Shown here one piece after another: positions 1 to 11,285 of a stretch of 64,000 bases of DNA. Each line of letters starts with the position of its first letter. Within the stretch, counting starts at the first letter, position 1. Below the pieces are notes generated by a model that had not been told where the DNA came from, did not search any database, and saw nothing but the letters and a program-made list of their open reading frames with translations. Source of the DNA: Dicaeum eximium (lineage: Eukaryota > Chordata > Aves > Passeriformes > Dicaeidae); NCBI GenBank assembly GCA_013396995.1, contig VWZP01006706.1, positions 62,001 through 126,000 of the forward strand, in the 5' to 3' direction. A program made the position numbers and the translations under genes.

Positions 1-1985
1 AAAAAATTGACTTCAAGTATTTTAGATTAATGTTAGAACTAGAAATTTAAGACATTTAAAATTAGCTTTTTGGTTTCCTTCAAAAGTTAAAACCCTCCAT
101 TTTTTTTTTTTTTCTTAAGTAACTTTTCAAATGGCTCTTCCATGTCTGTTTCCAGAAGAGAGGTGCCACTCCTGAAACTCAAGCATTTCCCTCCCTGGCC
201 ATGACAATGACTACCTCAGATGCAGATAACCAGTTGTTAAACATCTGAGTCAGGAAGTGCATTGTCCTTTTTCTCCTGCTCTTGTCATTTGCAACAATTG
301 ATCCAGGTGCTAACAAGCTTAAGTCCTGGAAACTTGTGTATGGTCTGTACAGATCTGTGTGGAAAAGGTGTTTGAAAGTAATAACTGGAGAATGGTGAAC
401 AGCTGCACAAAGAAAAATGCATGGGTAGATCTCATTCAATATTTACAAGGCTCATAGATTTCTTGTATGTAATGAACTGACCCCTGACTTTCATTCATTT
501 ATGCCTTTTAAAAAACATAGGTGTATCGATAATAAATAAATCAACTAATTGAATTTGTGTTAATTCTCCACTCTCTAGGTCTAATCCAAAGCTCAGGCAT
601 CGCAGCAATCACATCAAGTGGTGATTTTTTTGTTCACCACAGACTAAATGAAAAGTTGTTCCCCTTACATCAAATTTTGTCCATTATAATTGAAGTCATT
701 ATTTACCTTTTTGTGGAACAGCTTCCCTTATCCATTCAGATAGATGAAAACATTTACCATATTAATTTCAAAGCAAATTAATTGATTTTCATTTTATCTT
801 CACTAAAAATAAGATATAATTTTAAATAGTCATATGATCCAAACCCAAAACTGTTTCTATATCAAACAGAGAAGATGTGATGCTTAAGCCTTTCAAAACT
901 AATTTAAGAACAAAACCGAAATATAAAATTCACAAAAATAAGCATTTCCTTGCAAACTATTTGGGGTTTGAAAAATTGACATTTACAGAGAAAAAAGAAA
1001 TTTACTGAAAACTTTCTGACATTTTTAAGTCCCGTTTGCTGCACTTACAAATGTATGTAACAAGTCTATATGTCTAAGAAGAGGAAGATTATTTTCTAGC
1101 TCATGTTAACACATTGGCAATAAATTAGTGGGCAGTAAATTCTTTGCTTTGTTTATCTTCCTCTTGTGTAGAAACCCATGATACTCAAAGTACTTTTATT
1201 TGTGAGTTCTCAGATGATTATTTTGATGCCATACAAGTTTTGTGGTTCTTACATATCCTAAGATTATTTTAATTTTTTTCTTTTATTTATTTTAAAACCA
1301 CTATATTAGTTTATCTCTCTCTCTTCTTGTATTTCCAGTGAAGTAAATATTCATCATTTCACATCAAGGTGTCAGTCAAATACACAAAGGTCTTGAAGCT
1401 ATGTTGGCCCCTTCAACCTTTCAATACTGACTCTAATTTACTTTAAAATTCAGTCCTAACTAATCAATACATTCACCAAAGCAGATGGATTCTTACAGGG
1501 GAGAAAAAAAAAAAAANNNNNNNNNNNNNNNNNNNNNNNNNNNNNAAAAAAAAAAGAAAAGGAGTTTTTTTCTCATGAATAAGCATTTTCTGTACAAATA
1601 TTTCTTGTGTTATACAGCCACTAAGACGTAAATGTCTATTCTTTTGAAAGAGATAAAAGATGAATAGTCTTCATCTGTATAACATTTCAAAAAGCTACAT
1701 GTGAAAGCAAACAAAGTGGATAAAATTGTGTGTAAAAACATAAGGCAAAGCATAAAAGCATAATAATGTAAAGCTTAATGTACAAGTAAAAAAAGCAATA
1801 GCAATGTAATTTGTAACTAAAAATGAAATAAATAGTAAAATAAATGTTTAAGAAAATATAATGAATAAATTAATCCAAGCCTGCAATTCAATTCATGTTC
1901 TGTATATGCATTTGCACAATAAGAAACATATCCATTTTCACTTATTTTCTGTTTTATTGTTATTTTTAAATAAGACATAGATATA
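1..1985. other. AT-rich non-coding stretch
   Basis: I see no gene here. The sequence is AT-rich with stops in every frame, and the open frames are short with no recognisable domain or splice context. It contains a poly-A tract interrupted by an assembly gap near 1.5 kb. It could be intron or intergenic DNA. Confidence 0.6.
1502..1555. repeat. poly-A tract with assembly gap
   Basis: A runs flank 29 N bases (1517-1545). The assembler evidently failed inside a homopolymer, so the true length is unknown. Confidence 0.9.
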
Positions 1986-2199
1986 AAGAAGAATTTTTTT
2001 CTGTTAGGGTGGTGAGGCACTGTAACAGGTTGCCCAGAGAAGTTCTGCATTACCTGGAAGTGCTCAAGGCCAGGCTCTATTAGGCTTTAAGCAACCTGGT
2101 CTAGACAACAATGTCCCTGCCCATGGCTGAATGGCTGGAACTAGATCATGCTGAAGGTCCCTTTCATCCAAACCATTCTATGGTTCCATGATTCTGTGG
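1986..2199 (+). mobile_element. CR1 LINE, 3' end fragment
   Basis: The segment reads like the terminal part of an avian CR1 in sense orientation. It has the 'gggtggtgaggcactg' and 'ggttgcccagagaagt' blocks, then 'caaggccaggct', 'gcaacctggtctag', 'gtccctgcccatgg' and 'ggaactagatcatgctga'. It ends in two degenerate ATTCTATG-type units ('attctatggttccatgattc'), the usual CR1 3' terminus. It is 5'-truncated, as most CR1 copies are, so it has no complete reverse transcriptase and is dead. The family is clear, the subfamily is not. Confidence 0.9.
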
Positions 2200-2525
2200 T
2201 ACCTGCAGTGACTCTGAGGACATGGCTGTATGTCTTTATATTGAAATCTTCAGCCATTGTTTTTTGCTGCTGTTCAAAGCAGGTTAACTCCCTCGGACTT
2301 TATCTACCTGCATTTTGTAAACATTAGCTGTTGACAAGGAGTGCAATTGTGGCACACAATGTCTGCATTACCTCATATTAACAGGAACCTACTCAACAAC
2401 TCAGATTATAAAGGAAAAAAACACACATTAACAGAGAAAAATGCTTTTTTTTTTTAATCTAAGGTATATGGGAAATGTCAAATGTTGAATATTGTGTCTT
2501 GCCACTGACTATCTAGTTCTGAAAA

Positions 2526-2603
2526 ATGCAGACCACATGGACTGCAATGGTTTTTGTATTTCTTATGTTGACAACACATGGTCCCAATCTTGTAGATGTA
2601 GAG
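2526..2603 (+). CDS. candidate first coding exon with signal-peptide-like start
   Basis: A possible first coding exon of a secreted or membrane protein. Seen: a T-rich tract at about 2445-2456 followed by an AG at 2462-2463 could be a 3' splice site, giving a 140-bp exon that ends at 2603. The donor right after it (2604-2610, GTAAGTG) matches the consensus perfectly. Inside, an ATG at 2526 with A at -3 and an in-frame TGA just upstream opens 26 codons. These begin MQTTWTAM, run into a hydrophobic core (VFVFLMLTT) and end HGPNLVDVE in phase 0. That n-h-c layout is what a signal peptide looks like. Against it: a frame this short arises easily by chance, upstream ATGs precede it, no partner exon could be identified, and I recognise no family. 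Treat as a hypothesis. Confidence 0.25.
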
Positions 2604-5600
2604 GTAAGTGATGCCAATAACATTGTGGTAAATAACAGTCTTGTTCAAAAACCTTCCAGTGTACCATAAGCACTGCTTATTATGTTACTACATGTGAAAT
2701 AAATTAAATTAAAGAAAAATATAATATTCAAAAATTATCTGCACTCAGCAAAAAAAGGATAGAGCTGAGTGTTCAAGTGTGAATAGAAGACAGCAATGGC
2801 ATCCAATTTGTAAAGCTAACCAAACTCCTCAGAGCCTATACTGAGTGTCTCTGTTACTTTTCTTTGTGCTTTAAATAGTTTTCTACCTATTTCAAGTTTA
2901 AGATCTGTCAACTTCGTATTTCAGTATAGATGTCAAAATCCATACCTTTAAACATACTAATGAATACTTATGGAAAAATGAAGGGGGTCAACACATATCA
3001 TCTTTGACTTAATTTGTTACAGCAGAAGCTCTTTAAAAATATCTCTGTGATTGAGAACATGAACCTTCATTTCTGCATAAAGAGAAGCAATGAAGTTGTC
3101 ATGGTTATTATAGTCCAATTTAAGGAGCAGTACCCTTGAAATATTTTGACTTACTGAAGCTTTAATGAGATCAAGACTGTATCTAGGTCTTGATTATACT
3201 CACAGCATTTTTCTTGGATATGCAGGCATGAGAAAGAATCATACCAATTTTACTGTACTATGCTTAGAATGAAATCACTGATTCTGTGTGAGGCATTTTC
3301 TGCACATTCATCAGTTCAGCAATTTAAAATCTGTCTAACAGTTATCTTCCAAGATGTAGTTGAGAGCAAACGATGACAATGATTGTCCTAAGAAGAATGA
3401 TTTTCATTTCCTTTAGACAGATGGATGGATTTTTTTGCAGATGCTGAACATTTGTAGATGTCAGAAGCAGGCTTGTCAAAGCACTCTTTCAGAAAACCTT
3501 TTGGATTATTTTTTCTCTTCACAGAAACAAGAACTGCTGCATGTGTCTTCAAAGTGTCTCTTTGTAAAGCTGCAAGGTGACTCAATATCCCCCCNTAGCA
3601 AATTTTAAATACAAAGAAACATTTTATCAACATTTAAGGTTGATAATAGAGACACTGTTGTGGTCAAGAAGGTAGTCTCATGGTAGGGCATATAAACCCT
3701 GTATATTCTGTTATACAAAGAACATATCCATGACTTGACGATTTTTTTTCTGTGCAGTTTCCTGTTTTGTTGCTAGCTCGTATTAAGGATTAATAATCAG
3801 GTGATTCACAAAAAAATTAATATTAAAAGTTTCTATTTACATTCCTCTTTCCTATAGCTTATTAATGTTGAGAAATTTTCTGCTACCTTTTCCAAAGAGA
3901 GCACCTGCTTGTATTATAATCCACAATTTAACAAGCTTGTTTGAATGAAACATCTTTGATTTTTTTTATCTAGGACTTCCTATTTTTAAGTTGTCTGCAT
4001 ATACCACTATGGACAACTGCATAACACAGACGATGGTTTGATAACAAGCTAATGCTAAATTTGAGTAAAGGTTATGACTTATTTCTTGATTTCTCCCAGC
4101 AAGCATTGACATTTGAACTGCAAAACCCAAGCCATACAGATGCTTATCTGTCAATTCAGTGAAACGTGTATCTAGCACCAGCTTTCTTCCCGCTGAATAT
4201 TCTTGGAAGAAATGTGTCCATATAAAATAGTTACATGGAAACAATATTTTTCAAATTTTTTTCAATAAGTACCTTGTTTACCTACTTACTGTCACAGTCA
4301 TAAGGTACTGTTGTTACACAAAACTGGATCATCTAATGAAGGATTTGACAATTGATTTTCATTCAAGAGTTTCCATTAACACATCATGTATCATCTAGCA
4401 AATCAATTATTCAGTGAGTTATGTTTATTGCTGGTATACCCCCTTCCTCACATCAGATGAGCAGTTCTGTCCCTTAAACTAGCTGCCATGGTATAAATAA
4501 AGATTACATGCTGAGATTTACTACAGACTGAGTGTGACCAGACACCATTGACATTTTTGTGTGTGTCTAGAAGGAGACTGGCCTTGCAGGGTGGCATGCC
4601 TTATTGCCTTTCCTAGAGACACTGCTGTCTGCAGAAGGTCATCCTTCAGCAAACAAGGATGCCAGGAACAGTGATATTCACTTGTGTTCCTTTAAAAAAA
4701 TACTAATTTTAATAATTAGGGTTATTAAATAGGGAGAATTACTTAAATTCCTGGATGGTTTATTTCTGCAAAGTTAAAAATATTCCAGATAACTGGGACA
4801 GATTTTTAACTGTCTCTGTGGAAAATAATTAAATAAATATGTTTAAAGAAAGTCACAATGAAAGCTTTGCAAGAATTTTAAATTAATGTGTTTTAAATAT
4901 TTTCAGAAAAGAGATCTTAAGCCCTTGAGGAAACTGCTGTTAGCACCTTTCTCTTTTCAACTCACTCTGCACTAAACATGATTTGTCACAGTAAGAACTT
5001 CAGCCATACAAAGATTGCTTTTAAAATATAAAACCTCGAATGATCTTTCTGGTTTTTCAGATGGGAGAGGGACTTGAAGGCAAGAAAGGTTTTATACATT
5101 TGTTTTCAAGTTAAGACTATTTTATTTTTATTTATAAATTTGATCTTGAGTTTTGATTCATTCACCCACAGTACTCTGCTGTGTCCAAAGTCCAGAAATG
5201 GTAAAACTGTTTATTGCAGATTGTAACATCCCATCTGTCAGAGAGGTGGAAGGAATTTGAGACCAAATTTTCCCTTGAAACCTACTCAGAATAAAAAATA
5301 ATTATTATTCAAATATTTCTTAATAATAAAATAAGGCTTCTTATGGCTTTTGGAGAACATTAAAATTTCAAACTTATTTGCAAGAAAAGCCCAGAATGTG
5401 CATGGCATTATAGTGTACTATACACTTACAGATGAAAAAAAAATAAAAGACAAAAAAGGTGCCTCTTTTTACCCTCAGAGACAGCCAGTTGATTTAATTT
5501 CTACCGAAACAATTTAAATAGTTTCTTGATGGGTGAAGTGTGTATCAGTTACACCAAGAAATTGAAATATTGATTAATAATTGAAAAGCATGGTATTATT

Positions 5601-6289
5601 TGAGTGGAAATGTAACCACCACTTTCAATACACTCATGAAATCTGAATTGCACCAAGGGCTTTGTGATCTATTGACAATTTAAAAATGAAGACATTAAAA
5701 TATCTCATCAATAAATCATTTAAAATTTCATATACCATTCAAAAGCTTTTGTCAAATATGTAGCTAACCACTAAATCAGTAAAACAGATGTATGGGAAAA
5801 TCTTATTATGTCTGTGTCTGTGGCTTTTTTTTTGTTACTCAGAAATATTCTTACAACAAAATCTTTCATGGGAAGTGTTAAGGTAGAATGCTCATTGGAA
5901 AAGATTTTCTCTCACCATGAAATCTTATTATTCAAATAAGTCCTACCATGTTATTTCCTGATCACACTTTAAACTCAATGATACAGAAGTTACTCTGCTC
6001 CCTGTTTTGTTTTCATGTGTGCAAAGTAAGACAACAAAGGTGCTGGGTGTTTAAGGGGCTTTTCTCTGTAGGAATAAGGGAGAAATTCACACCAATGATG
6101 CAATATCATTTTATAATGCCATATCATTATAAAAGAAAAAAAAAGATATTTCACTGTATCTAAATAGAATTAACCAATGGGTACCTTGAAATTTGACAGT
6201 GTGATCTCTAAGGTGTTACTCCTTATAAAACAACTATATAGACACTAATATCTATAGAATGCTTTGCACAATAACTTTAAGTTCTGGAA
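2604..6289. other. AT-rich non-coding stretch
   Basis: No gene, RNA or recognisable transposon seen. There is a single ambiguous base at 3595. Short open frames on both strands have no domain, no splice context and AT-driven composition. If the exon candidate just upstream is real, this is the start of a long intron. Confidence 0.55.
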
Positions 6290-7937
6290 GAGGAGAAAGG
6301 TAATGCTGATATTTCCTGACAGCAATCCATGAGCTGGAGCTTATTGTTGAAAGGGACAAGGCAGCATTCTCTAGGTGACCCTGTTTGAGGCAAAGGGCCA
6401 TCTTCATACAAGTCTTCTAACCTCAATCTTTTTGCCATACATGAACAGTTTTATTTTAAAGACCAGGGTAAATTCAGTAGTGCGAGTGTCTGCCTTCATT
6501 TTCCTTTCTTCTTCTATCTCACTTGACAACTGTTCATGAACCATCACCCTTTCCCGAATCCTCATTGTTGGGCTGCGTTTTGCCAGGCCCTTGTGCACTG
6601 GGCACTGATTTTTCATCACAGGAACTGATAAATAAGGGGTGAAAACCCACCTCCAAGGCCTCAAGACCAAATGTATCTGCACTGGGTGAACAACAGTGGG
6701 TTGCAGCCCAGCAGGTTTTCCTTCAGAAAACCTTTACCTCCTCTCTCCCACAGCTTGCTCCCACCCGTCCAGTTGCAAGAACCTAAGGGTCCTGCACAGG
6801 GATTGTCTGGAGCAGCCCCTGTCTGGTTCTGTCCTGTCCAGCAAGGGCAGAGGAAGGGTGGACACTGAGCTGAACACAAGCCAGCACAAGCCACCCTTTA
6901 GCAAAGCAGTCCAAGGGTCTGCTGGGCTGCATAAGGAAGGGTCTTGGCAGTAAGGCTTGAAAGATTGCTTGGAGCTGAATCTGCTGAGGGATGCCACAGA
7001 CAACAAGGGCTTCTCTAAATGTCTAAGTGGCAAAGACCAGGAAAAAGATGAGCCAATTGCTGACACGGCAGGAGATATGTTGCCTTGTCTTCAGTGATAA
7101 GGCAGAGGTGAAAACTCACCTGCAAGGCTACAGGAAGATACCAAAACCTCTTGCACAGCAGACTTTCCCTCTTTGGGGCATCTACTTTCCTGGCTGGGTG
7201 GCAAACAGTAAACAGTTCCTTGGAACACAGGAGCATCATAGAGTGTCACTGTGACATCACCCCAACCTTGCTGCTTTTGCAGGCTCCGGAAGGATCAGGG
7301 TCTTGCTCTTAAAGCTTTGGTTTGTTAGAGAGCAGCAGCTGTAAGCACTGGAGCAAAGGCAGCCTCTTCCAATCTCCTCTCCCGTCTGCCCAGCTGTGAG
7401 GCCCTGTGGGTCCTGCACAGGAGCTGATCCAGAGCTGCGAGTGCCAGGAGGGTGCTGGGGCTTTCCAGCACTGAAGGCTCTCTGCCTTTCCCCACTGAGT
7501 CCTTAAGGTACACTGTGCTAAACACAGTAGTGTCTGGCAGACTTTATGTTTGGCAGTCTTCTGGGGGTTGGACACAACAGGTCTTTCCCCAAGGCCTCCT
7601 GACAGCTCACCAGAGCCTGCTCCAGGGCCCTCAGCCATCTAGCTTGAGCTCTGGGGAGATGTGGAGACCAGGCCTTCCCTTCCTGCTCTCGCTCCCTCTC
7701 TACATCCTGCCATGGAGCAGACCTCCAAAGGGCCTGTTCAACCTGTCCTTCCAGGTCCCAGTGGGAGCCTTTCCAACCTAGGGCCACATGGGCTTTTCAT
7801 GCCTGCCTTTCCCTGGTGCACAGACAGGAGTTTTCCCCAGCACCTCAACATTCAGTGGCAGCTGCTTGCCTACGGACAGTAAGGGCAGAAGGCAGAGGTG
7901 CAGGGCTGTCCCTTGGGCTAGCTCGCCCACAGGGCAC

Positions 7938-7955
7938 CTGCTGCTGCTGCTGCTG
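7938..7955 (+). repeat. (CTG)6 trinucleotide repeat
   Basis: Six perfect CTG units lie in the GC-rich segment about 200 bases before the RING reading frame. They would be intronic or untranslated if the splice site at 8094 is used. Confidence 0.9.
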
Positions 7956-8079
7956 CTTTGAAGCCCAGAAAGTGCCCCCTTCAGGAGACCCTTACCTTCC
8001 CTATCCCACAGCTTGCTTTGGCTTTCCTTATGTCTCCCCTCTGAGCACCAGAGAAAGCCAGGCACCCAGGCACTTTGCA

Positions 8080-8094
8080 TGTCTCCCTCTCCAG
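8080..8094 (+). promoter_or_regulatory. predicted 3' splice site before the RING exon
   Basis: A pyrimidine tract (gtctccctctccag) ends in AG at 8093-8094. It would begin an exon that runs through the 8153 start codon to the AATAAA at 8678. This is a sequence-only prediction, and an unspliced start further upstream is possible. Confidence 0.45.
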
Positions 8095-8152
8095 GACTGG
8101 GTGCGGGGCCCTGAGGAAGCCCTGGAGGAGAGACTCTGCTACAAGGAGCAGC

Positions 8153-8455
8153 ATGAGCCAGCTGCTGCCAGCAGGGCCATCGGAAATGGCAGCAGCAGAT
8201 GGCCTATGCCCCATCTGCCTGGGTGACCTTGAAAATGCCACCTATGTGGAAGTCTGTCGACATCGCTTTTGCTTCATCTGTATCCGGGAATGGGCCAAGC
8301 TGACAGAGACCTGCCCGCTGTGCAAGCAGCCCTTCAAGCGACTGCTGTGCACTGTGGCAGCGGACAACAACCACGAGGAGTATGTGGCTGGCTGGTCTGC
8401 CTGCCACCAAAGGAAGGCAGCCAGGATCCGGAGCAGATCCCCACAGCAATGCTAA
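8153..8455 (+). CDS. TOPORS-like: short TOPORS-like RING-finger (C3HC4) protein
   Basis: Probable E3 ubiquitin-ligase-type RING protein of 100 residues. RING fingers of this class bind two zinc ions and recruit an E2 enzyme; TOPORS itself is a nuclear ubiquitin/SUMO ligase. Seen: residues 19-57 form a complete C3HC4 RING with ligands C19, C22, C35, H37, C40, C43, C54 and C57, including CPICL, the RHRFCFIC block, the conserved W47 and CPLCKQPF. The CPLCKQPF motif and the following acidic ADNNHEEYV resemble vertebrate TOPORS after its RING. The tail is basic and ends RIRSRSPQQC, like a remnant of an RS-rich region. TOPORS is about 1000 residues, so this copy keeps only the RING. The start at 8153 has A at -3; the Met at residue 12 (8186) has an even better context (G at -3, G at +4). 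A splice acceptor at 8094 and AATAAA at 8678 frame it as a last exon. Songbird assemblies carry many TOPORS-like loci, as I recall. It may be expressed, or a decayed copy with an intact RING. Confidence 0.8.
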   Translation: MSQLLPAGPSEMAAADGLCPICLGDLENATYVEVCRHRFCFICIREWAKLTETCPLCKQPFKRLLCTVAADNNHEEYVAGWSACHQRKAARIRSRSPQQC

Positions 8456-8700
8456 AACCTGAGCTGCAGGCGTGCTGACACCCAGCCCTCCATGGGGACA
8501 AGGGGAACTGTGGGGACAGACTGAGTGCAGAGAGATCTAGTAGCTGTGGGACCCTCTGATGCCATTTCTCAGCAGGCTGCTGCAGCCAGCACTTCTCATG
8601 AGGGAACACCACTGAGCACCTGGCCAGCCCTGCAGGGCTGCTGCAGCGCCCGCAACACTCTGACCTCTTTCACCTGCAATAAACAGCCAGATGCTTTCAA
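8456..8700 (+). other. predicted 3' UTR of the TOPORS-like gene
   Basis: This is GC-rich sequence between the TAA stop and the polyadenylation signal. The mRNA would end just after about 8700. No open frame continues the RING protein across it. Confidence 0.5.
8678..8683 (+). terminator. AATAAA polyadenylation signal
   Basis: A canonical hexamer lies 223 bases after the RING stop codon. It is followed within 25-40 bases by a GT-rich stretch (gggatgtgcatcatggttt), as expected for cleavage and polyadenylation. Confidence 0.6.
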
Positions 8701-9609
8701 TTTTGGGATGTGCATCATGGTTTCAATCATTATTAGCTGCTGCAACAGAAGATGTTTCTCTCCTGCTTTTCCTGCTTCCCACTTCCAAGCACCAGGGCAG
8801 GGGTATCTAAGGCCTTTGCCCAGCAGCTGCTCCTGCTGGTGCTTCTGTACCCAAATGTTCCTGGCCATTCTTTAGGCCCTACTCTCAGTCCATCTGTGAC
8901 AGCAGCAGCTGAAACTGCTCACACCCAAGTCCCAATAGCTGTGGCTGGAAGGCAGGAGGGGGCTTGTTACGTTCTTCTGGATAATGCTCTCTGGGAATGG
9001 GAGCTCAGAAGCGGTATTAAATAGTCTGTATTGAAGAGAAGCCTGGATGGCCTATTTCCAGCAAGAAGTCAGGCATAAATCCACATGAAGTAGCTTTGGC
9101 TACTTTCTCCACCATGGAAAGTCACAGATACGGAAGTGCCCTGAAAACAAGGTTTAAGAAAGGATCAATCCACAAACTACCCAAACTTATCTTTATCTAT
9201 GAACCATTTTCAAGTGATGGAAACATGCCAGCACTGACTCAGAGACTAAACTGTAAACCACAAGAAGATGCAATGCACAATCCTTGTTGGTTTGCACCTA
9301 CAAGACTTCCCAAGACATGGACAGTTGCTGAGCATTGGCGCTAACCTGGCCAACCCAAGTCACCAAGTCTGAAGCAAGCTGCCCCTGTAGTTTTGTCTGG
9401 TCCAGAAACAGCCCAGCTCCTTCACTCTCTGTAGTGGTTTAGGGATTTCAATGAGCCGCCTACAAATTCTTACCATTTCCGGGTAAGCCTCAAACCATGA
9501 CACTCTCCAAGTCCAAGAGAACTGTGCCAAAGCAGCTGTGCAGATGGGGTCCTGGGGGTCAGCAAGCAGCCAGGGACCGTATTCCATGTCTACTTGACAT
9601 GGACGTGAC
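8701..9609. other. GC-rich to AT-rich transition, no gene recognised
   Basis: Composition falls back to the AT-rich background after about 9.0 kb. A 75-82 codon open frame (9096-9344, +) has no recognisable domain and starts without a convincing context. I see no transposon here apart from the CR1 tail that begins near 9610. Confidence 0.45.
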
Positions 9610-9686
9610 TCGTCAAAGGTTGGATTCAGTGACCTTGGAGGTCTTTTCCATCTAAATGACTAAATGACTCTGTGATTCTGTGATTT
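9610..9686 (+). mobile_element. CR1 LINE, short 3' terminal fragment
   Basis: Seen: 'aggttggattcagtgacctt' and 'ggaggtcttttccatct', followed by repeated 'tgattctgtgatt', i.e. the CR1 3' UTR and terminal octamer repeats in sense orientation. Only the last 80 or so bases are clear. Confidence 0.8.
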
Positions 9687-10842
9687 CTACAAATTAGCAA
9701 CTCACAGAAATAAAGTGGTTAAAAAGGAAATATTTTCTCTTTACTAATGGAAAGGTGATTTCCTTAGGAATATTGCAAGATAAAATTTCATTATTTTACT
9801 GTCTCCTTACTGCAGGGTCTGCCAGAGAGTAACAGGGAAGGCATCCTTTTTCCTAAAAAATGCATGTTTTATGATGCATAGATTTGAGAGAAACAGACCC
9901 TCAAATATGGAGAAATTACACTGAATATATTTTTACTTTTGTCAGCATAACATGTCATACTGGAGTGCGTGGTTTCAATGGTGATACTGACAATTTAAAC
10001 CTCAGTAATGATTTGGACTTGTTATAAATTATAGAGCCATGGATACAATAGCCCAGATATTTGATGTTATTTCCAAGTTGTGTTAACACGTCATCTTCTA
10101 AGTTCACTGACTAACACATATTTGGAAGTGGATTTGATCAAACATATAATCAAAAAAGCTACATACCATTTCTCTTATAAGAAATCTTCTAAGAAAAATA
10201 AATTTTGCCACAATCTTTAACAAGCAAGTGCTAAGGTCTACAAAAGAAATATCTTATCAACCCATCACTGGTTTTTACTGTCAGAGCTGAGACTATATGA
10301 GCTGATTATACAGGAAGAATATTTTTTTAAAAGTTGTTTCTAACAATTTAAAAGTTTGGGATTATAACCTGAAAAACTCCACAAATAAATTAACCCCCAG
10401 AAAATTATGCTTCTCAAAACAACACTTACCTGGAAACGTGTTACATTTGATTTTTTTTGTGACTATAGAAAGGAAGAAGAAAATTAATTTTAATTACACT
10501 CAAATGTTTATACTCGAACCCACACATAAAACAGTAGAATCTCAGTGATAAAATCAACATACTGTGATAACATGCTATGCCTTGGTAAGAATGTTCAAAT
10601 AACTTCTTTACACAAATGATGAAGAGTACAGGCATTTTAGTGTACTAGTCTCAATATGCAACAGGTTAACTAACAGTTTAAAGATATTATCAGTTATATG
10701 AAGGAGCTTGTAGACACTTTTTTTCTCACATTTTCATTTTTATTTCATTTATGAAACAGAGCAAAATCTTTAGAGCTTAGAGAGCTTCATAGTTGGAACA
10801 CACCAGGGAAAAAATCAACATAGATTATACAAATCTGTTAAC
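9687..10842. other. AT-rich non-coding stretch
   Basis: Nothing recognisable: AT-rich, no open frame with a domain, no repeat family identified. Confidence 0.55.
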
Positions 10843-11285
10843 AGAATCACAGAGTAGCCCAGGTTGGAAGGCTTCTAAAAACATCATCTGCTCCAACCTT
10901 TTATAGGAAAGGAAGATCAGAAGAGCTCTTGTAGCACCCCCTGAGGAGGTTGTTCCAGTGAATGTTTGCTCCTCCTATAAAAATCCTCTTCCAGTGCAAC
11001 TTGGACTGATTGCCCTTGTCTTCTCTGCATGGCGCCTTGTGAAGAGACACCCTTCCCTTTGTAGCTGCTCTTTGAGTCCTGGAACACTGTGCTGACATCT
11101 CTTGTGAGCCTTCTCCATTGAGATGAGATCTAGGACCTTCAGTGTTTCCTCACAGGTCAGGTTCTCAGGCTCTTTGATCATCTTTGAGACTCTCCTTTGG
11201 ACATTCTCCAGTCTGCATTTTTCTTCAATTGTGAAAACCAGAACCGAACACAATACTCCAGATGAGGCCTGACGAGCTCTGAATG
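10843..11285 (-). mobile_element. CR1 LINE, end of ORF2 and 3' region
   Basis: Read on the minus strand, two overlapping broken frames give the conserved end of CR1 ORF2: VRPHLEYCVRFW, then LENVQRRVSKMIK, then degenerate downstream sequence. The frames are offset from each other, so the copy is frameshifted. The plus-strand left edge (aatcacagagtagcccagg) is the reverse complement of the CR1 3' tail. This is a diverged, inactive fragment. Confidence 0.85.

Larger units (their letters stand above)
6290..8094. other. GC-rich island upstream of the TOPORS-like gene
   Basis: Base composition rises abruptly from AT-rich flanks to GC-rich DNA that is open in many frames on both strands. Such overlapping open frames are what GC-rich non-coding DNA gives, and none shows a domain. 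The island contains short divergent internal duplications: 6639-6659 with 7108-7128, 6765-6800 with 7384-7421, and 6720-6759 with 7978-8017. It probably holds the promoter, upstream non-coding exons or introns of the RING gene at 8153, but no specific promoter could be identified. Confidence 0.5.

Noticed and set aside
6404..6682. 92-codon minus-strand frame with Glu/Lys-rich stretch
   Set aside because: There is no recognisable family and it sits at the edge of the GC-rich island with no supporting start, splice or polyadenylation signal.
7816..8226. 136-codon open frame overlapping the start of the RING gene
   Set aside because: It is a GC-driven frame crossing the predicted splice site and a (CTG)6 tract. 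It has no domain, and the RING frame in another phase has all the coding evidence.
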